Assembly: GCA_009782605.1 (NCBI GenBank)
Contig: WRIR01000001.1
Location: forward strand, 62,001 to 126,000
Direction: 5' to 3'
Length of the DNA stretch: 64,000 bases
Source of the DNA: Eggerthellaceae bacterium
Lineage (GTDB): Bacteria > Actinomycetota > Coriobacteriia > Coriobacteriales > Eggerthellaceae
Below the pieces are notes generated by a model. That model saw only the letters and a list, made by a program, of their open reading frames with translations, made no database searches and had not been told where the DNA came from. The position numbers and the translations under genes were made by a program. Positions 60,383 to 64,000 of this stretch are shown here, piece by piece (positions within the stretch are counted from its first letter, which is position 1; the number at the start of each line of letters is the position of its first letter).

Positions 60383-61837
60383 ATGAGAACTTCGATTTTC
60401 GAGCAAGGCCTCGCACAGTGCCCGGTCCTTGAATACTGCAGGGCCTTGCAGTCCTATGGCTATGAGCCCTCCGAGGGACACAGCTGCTTCTTCGAGTGGG
60501 ACGGGGGCAGCCTGAAGCCCCCCGCCCACCTGCAGCTCACCGACGACCCCGCAGACGACCTGGCACGAAGCCTTGCCCAGGACGCCGAGTCGCGGGTTGT
60601 CGAGCTTGCGGCCTGCGAAGGCGACACCGAGAAGGTCCTCGCGCTGAAGGACTGCCACAAAGACCTCTTCAACCAGCGGCTCAAACTCTGGCAGGCGATG
60701 GTATGGGCCACCCGCGAAGGACGGGAGTTCACCGACACCGAGCTCAGGCACTACGAACAAAGGGTGCGAGAAGCCCAGGAAAGGCTCGACGCGGAGGAGT
60801 CCCGCGCCGACGAGGCCATCCGAAGGCGCGCCTTGGGGGCCTACGACAGCGACCAGATGGACGAGCACCGCCTCCTCTTCGACGAGGCCCTGATAGCCGA
60901 CATACAAAGGATGGTGGGCAACATCACCAACGGGCGGCCCACCCTTGTCGTCGGCGACAAGGGCATCGCGAAAACCGAGGTCGCGAAGTTCGTCATGTCG
61001 CTCTTCAAGCTGCCCCCGAAGGTCATCTCGGTCAAGGGCGACATGATGAGCGACGAGCTCATCGGGAAGATGAAGCACGACGGCGCCCGCAACACCTTCG
61101 TGTTCCAGGAGGGCATCCTCCTTTCCGCGATGCGCAAGGGGGAGCCGGTCCTGCTCGACGAGATCAACTTCGGGGACCAGACCATCATCGCACGGCTCCA
61201 GGAGATTCTCCTGCGCCATGCGGGGGACCAGGTCTTCATCCAGGAGAACGACGGGGAGGCCGTCGAGGTCGCGCCGGGCTTCACCGTCTTCGCCACCGCC
61301 AACGAGGCCTCTGCGCGCTACCGGCACCGGGAGGTCCTCGACCCCGCGATACGGGACCGCTTCGACATCATCATACGCAACTACCCCGATATGGACCTGG
61401 ATCTCTTCGCCCATGAGCCAAAGACGCTCGGAAGGCTTGCGCGTGCTTCCGCAATCGACGGATGGGGCCGCACGAGCGCCTATATCGACGAGGACGTCCT
61501 CGAGGTCTTCGTGAGGCTGTCCTACATCACCCAGTACCTGTACTCGACCCCCGCAAAGGACGCGACGCTGGAGTTCACCGAGGACCACTTGAAGAGCGTC
61601 GTGAAAGAAGACCTCCAACCTCTGCTGACCGACTGCATAACCCCCCGGCTGCTGGTCAACACGGTCTCGGACTGCGCACGGGGAAACCTCCCCGACAGGC
61701 GTTTTGACGCCGCCTGCATCGACCGGCTGCTGCAATCCCTCGACCAGGCCGGGTCGAAGTACAACTACGACCTGATGAAGCAGATATCCCTCATGCTCGA
61801 CATCGACCTCGCCTTCGAGGGAGGCTCCGCCAGCTGA
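60383..61837 (+). CDS. MoxR-type AAA+ ATPase
   Basis: The 484-residue protein has about 165 N-terminal residues of unknown, partly coiled-coil sequence, then an AAA+ domain: Walker A VVGDKGIAKTE, Walker B EPVLLDEINFG, sensor FTVFATANEASARYRHREVLDPAIRDRFD. The C-terminal lid follows. MoxR ATPases work with a von Willebrand A protein, here the next gene one base later, to remodel or load cofactors into partner proteins. I start at ATG 60383; the frame is open for 46 more codons. Confidence 0.85.
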   Translation: MRTSIFEQGLAQCPVLEYCRALQSYGYEPSEGHSCFFEWDGGSLKPPAHLQLTDDPADDLARSLAQDAESRVVELAACEGDTEKVLALKDCHKDLFNQRLKLWQAMVWATREGREFTDTELRHYEQRVREAQERLDAEESRADEAIRRRALGAYDSDQMDEHRLLFDEALIADIQRMVGNITNGRPTLVVGDKGIAKTEVAKFVMSLFKLPPKVISVKGDMMSDELIGKMKHDGARNTFVFQEGILLSAMRKGEPVLLDEINFGDQTIIARLQEILLRHAGDQVFIQENDGEAVEVAPGFTVFATANEASARYRHREVLDPAIRDRFDIIIRNYPDMDLDLFAHEPKTLGRLARASAIDGWGRTSAYIDEDVLEVFVRLSYITQYLYSTPAKDATLEFTEDHLKSVVKEDLQPLLTDCITPRLLVNTVSDCARGNLPDRRFDAACIDRLLQSLDQAGSKYNYDLMKQISLMLDIDLAFEGGSAS

Positions 61838-61838
61838 G

Positions 61839-63662
61839 ATGGGAAGGGCCGCCCGATACAACCCGCGCACAGAGGCCGTAGCGCCGTCCCCGGCCGAAAG
61901 GGCACGTGCCACCGAGCTCAAGCGGCAGGCAACCCTCCTGTCCCGAGCCAACGGCATCATGGGGGCCAACATCAGCATCGACACCGAGAAAAGGAACAAC
62001 TGCGGCCTCACGCAAGACGGCATCGTGCTGACCATCAACCCGACGAGCATCGAGAACCTGGCCGGGCGCCAATGGTTCGGGACCCAGGGGCTGCTGCCGC
62101 TCAAGGCTGCCGACTTCTTAGTGATAATGCACTCGCTGCGCCTTGCCCAGGACTACCTCGACCCCACCTTCTCCTTGTCGACCGCCACGAAGGCCGGCGA
62201 GGTCGCCTCGACTGCGCGGTTCTTCACCGACTCGGTAAACGAGATAGCCGCCGATGGCGCACTCAGCAAAATCCCCTATGCCCGGCGCTTCATGACGGCC
62301 TACGTGTCCAGGCGGCTGACCCACGTCTTTGACACCGTCCCTTTGCATATACAGTTCCTCACGGCCCTGAAGATACTCCTTCACGAGGACTCCCCCGCCA
62401 TCAAGATGGCCGACCTCGTGGAAAGGCTGCTCTTCAACGAGGACCGGGCCATACTCCCCCGGATGCACGAAGAGCTGCTCGGGGGGCGGCACTCCTACGA
62501 GGAGCGCCACCGCATCGCCCGCCAGATACTCTACCCGACCTTCAAGGAGCTGCTTGACCGGGACATGAGGAAGTACGCGGGATACCAGTTCACCTTCATG
62601 TACGACCAGTTCGCCTTCCACGGCGAGTCCAGCGACGAGGAGTTCGACAACAAGAGGAGCATCCCTACCAGGGAGGTCAAGAACAGGACGCGCAACCTCT
62701 ACCACCTCATCGAGCGGCAAGACATCGACCAGCTCATCAACGACCGGGACGAAAGCTCGCCCTCAGAGGACAAAGAGGGCATCGGCAACACATCTCTGGC
62801 GCTTCCCCGGGAGGCCTCCCGCACCGTGAGCACCCGCGCCGCGGAAGAAGAGCGGCAAGGCTATGCCCAGGCCGTCGCCTTCTGGCACAACACCATAGAG
62901 CAGGTCGCCGAGGTCTTTGTCAAGCTCGCCTCGCCGAAGGAGTCCGTCGCAGTCCCGCGCTACGCCTCCCGGAAGGCCTTCGAGGGCTCCCGGCTCAACC
63001 CCCGCTCGATGCCCGAGACGATCGCCCAGCTGGATACAGGAATAGCACAGCCGATATGGCAGCCGGTAAAAAGGGTGATCCGCTCACAGGACCTCCAGTT
63101 CTCGGGCCTCGACGTCTATCTCCTGCTCGATGTCAGCGGCTCCATGCAGGGAAAGAACGCCGAGTACGCCGGCGCGATGAGCGTCTGCCTGATGGAGGGC
63201 CTCATCCTGGCACGGCACAAGGTGGAGCTCGACCCCCTGCAAAAGACGGTCGACGTCCGCATTCAGCTGCTGGCCTTCGGGTCGGGCTGGGCAGAACTGA
63301 CGCCGCTTGGCCCCGAGCCCTCGCCCCACCAGAAGCAGGCGACCCTCTACAACCTCTTGAACCCCCAAAGCGACCACACCATGATAAACGGCGTCCTCAA
63401 GTACATCCGGGACAGCGCGAAGCAGAGCCCGGGCCGCGAGGTTATCTCGATCATCGTGAGCGACGGCCTCTTCGCCGACAACCTCATGGCCTTCAAGACC
63501 GTCCAGAACATGCCAAAGAACTGCTTCGTCTGCCATATAAACATCGGGGGCTTCGCCGGGGTGCCCATCACCCTCGACTACGAGACCGTCGACGACCCTG
63601 TGTGGCTGCCGACGATGCTTGAGAGGATTCTCTCATCCTACCTGGAAAGACGCCAGCTCTAG
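61839..63662 (+). CDS. Von Willebrand factor A domain protein, partner of MoxR ATPase
   Basis: The 607-residue protein has a C-terminal VWA domain (about 425-607) with the metal site DVYLLLDVSGSMQG (DxSxS), later T and IIVSDGLF. The N-terminal 420 residues are helical and charged and of no known family. The ATPase/VWA layout is that of RavA-ViaA and NorQ-NorD, so the pair may act as a chaperone for a metalloenzyme. The client is not visible in the window; a ferredoxin gene faces it. Confidence 0.83.
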   Translation: MGRAARYNPRTEAVAPSPAERARATELKRQATLLSRANGIMGANISIDTEKRNNCGLTQDGIVLTINPTSIENLAGRQWFGTQGLLPLKAADFLVIMHSLRLAQDYLDPTFSLSTATKAGEVASTARFFTDSVNEIAADGALSKIPYARRFMTAYVSRRLTHVFDTVPLHIQFLTALKILLHEDSPAIKMADLVERLLFNEDRAILPRMHEELLGGRHSYEERHRIARQILYPTFKELLDRDMRKYAGYQFTFMYDQFAFHGESSDEEFDNKRSIPTREVKNRTRNLYHLIERQDIDQLINDRDESSPSEDKEGIGNTSLALPREASRTVSTRAAEEERQGYAQAVAFWHNTIEQVAEVFVKLASPKESVAVPRYASRKAFEGSRLNPRSMPETIAQLDTGIAQPIWQPVKRVIRSQDLQFSGLDVYLLLDVSGSMQGKNAEYAGAMSVCLMEGLILARHKVELDPLQKTVDVRIQLLAFGSGWAELTPLGPEPSPHQKQATLYNLLNPQSDHTMINGVLKYIRDSAKQSPGREVISIIVSDGLFADNLMAFKTVQNMPKNCFVCHINIGGFAGVPITLDYETVDDPVWLPTMLERILSSYLERRQL

Positions 63663-63723
63663 GGTCTTTGGGTTGGGTTGCTTTGGAAAGGCCCGCGGCA
63701 CGGTCGCGGGCGGGGTCCTTCGC

Positions 63724-63972
63724 CTATGCGCTGTCGTCGAGGCCGGTCAAGGACGCAGAGCGAATAGCCCTGCTGGGGCACCGCTCGATGCACTTGAAGC
63801 AGCCGGCGCAGTAGTAGGGGTTCTTGACAAAAGCCTTGTCCCCCTTGTCGTTCATGTCCAAGACGTTTCGCAGCGGGCACAGGTCCACGCAGAAGGCACA
63901 ACCGACGCAAAGGTCCTCGTCGATGACAACGAACCTACGATGCACGAAGGCCGCATATATTGGGCCGGGCAT
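63724..63972 (-). CDS. 2[4Fe-4S] ferredoxin
   Basis: The 82-residue protein has two CxxCxxCxxxCP motifs (C22/25/28/32 and C55/58/61/65), a bacterial-type ferredoxin. Start ATG 63972 follows GGGAGAG. It is convergent with the VWA gene; what it reduces is unknown. Confidence 0.85.
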   Translation of the reverse strand: MPGPIYAAFVHRRFVVIDEDLCVGCAFCVDLCPLRNVLDMNDKGDKAFVKNPYYCAGCFKCIERCPSRAIRSASLTGLDDSA

Positions 63973-64000
63973 TGTTCTCTCCCTCTTCCGATACCGAAAT

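Noticed and set aside
60203-62104. 633-residue minus-strand open frame
   Set aside because: It is antisense to the MoxR ATPase, whose Walker motifs are intact on the plus strand.

Overview
The window looks like a chromosome segment of an anaerobic actinobacterium of the Coriobacteriia, most likely Eggerthellaceae; the genus cannot be fixed from the sequence. The reasons are the GC-rich backbone, three membrane-type or ATPase-type LuxR regulators next to respiratory genes, Tat-exported flavoprotein reductases, a pyrogallol transhydroxylase / catechol dehydroxylase-type molybdoenzyme, and a C-P lyase operon that uses the PHP-family cyclic phosphodiesterase PhnPP, an enzyme known from Eggerthella lenta.

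Layout. 1-4.9 kb is housekeeping: the end of a cation diffusion facilitator, a zinc-ribbon membrane protein, beta-carbonic anhydrase, a DUF362 ferredoxin protein, and guaA, whose glutaminase domain is shrunken and lacks its catalytic cysteine. 4.9-14.7 kb is an AT-richer integrated element inserted at the 3' end of guaA. Its core site (ATCGAGTGGGAGTAG) recurs at 14728-14742 and, partly, at 13373-13383, so two units are stacked. The first unit carries repressor, excisionase, tyrosine integrase, an auxiliary mobilisation protein, a candidate oriT and a MobV relaxase. Its cargo is one four-gene operon (HTH-ImmA protease, radical SAM enzyme, HD-domain protein, DUF2284 protein) with no function I recognise; it is the best candidate here for an undescribed system. 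The second unit carries a RelB/YoeB-type toxin-antitoxin pair and a SWIM zinc-finger protein. 14.9-16.7 kb holds an Mrr remnant, a Fic protein and an unknown neighbour.

17-30 kb is redox metabolism: a Tat flavoprotein reductase with a divergent double-MarR regulator; a second Tat flavoprotein plus iron-sulfur subunit with a divergent LysR regulator; an FMN-binding-domain remnant; and a membrane LuxR regulator divergent from a three-gene transhydroxylase-type operon (molybdopterin subunit, iron-sulfur subunit, four-helix membrane protein). 30-41.3 kb is one long minus-strand operon, phnD-C-E-E-G-H-I-J-K-M-L-phnPP, for phosphonate uptake and C-P bond cleavage.

42-47.2 kb has small genes and then an island of toxin-antitoxin and other accessory remnants (nucleotidyltransferase with truncated HEPN partner, truncated DUF3800, intact AbiEii-like pair) punctuated by a recurring short motif. 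47.3-56.3 kb holds another membrane LuxR regulator, an unknown membrane protein, a Tat molybdopterin oxidoreductase with iron-sulfur subunit and TorD-like chaperone, and a MalT-like regulator; four regularly spaced GGAGTA hexamers lie upstream of the oxidoreductase. 56.5-64 kb has a 937-residue repeat protein with a central membrane segment and SH3 end, a small two-repeat protein, a MoxR ATPase / von Willebrand A pair and a ferredoxin. I saw no rRNA, no complete tRNA and no CRISPR array. Base composition statements are by eye.
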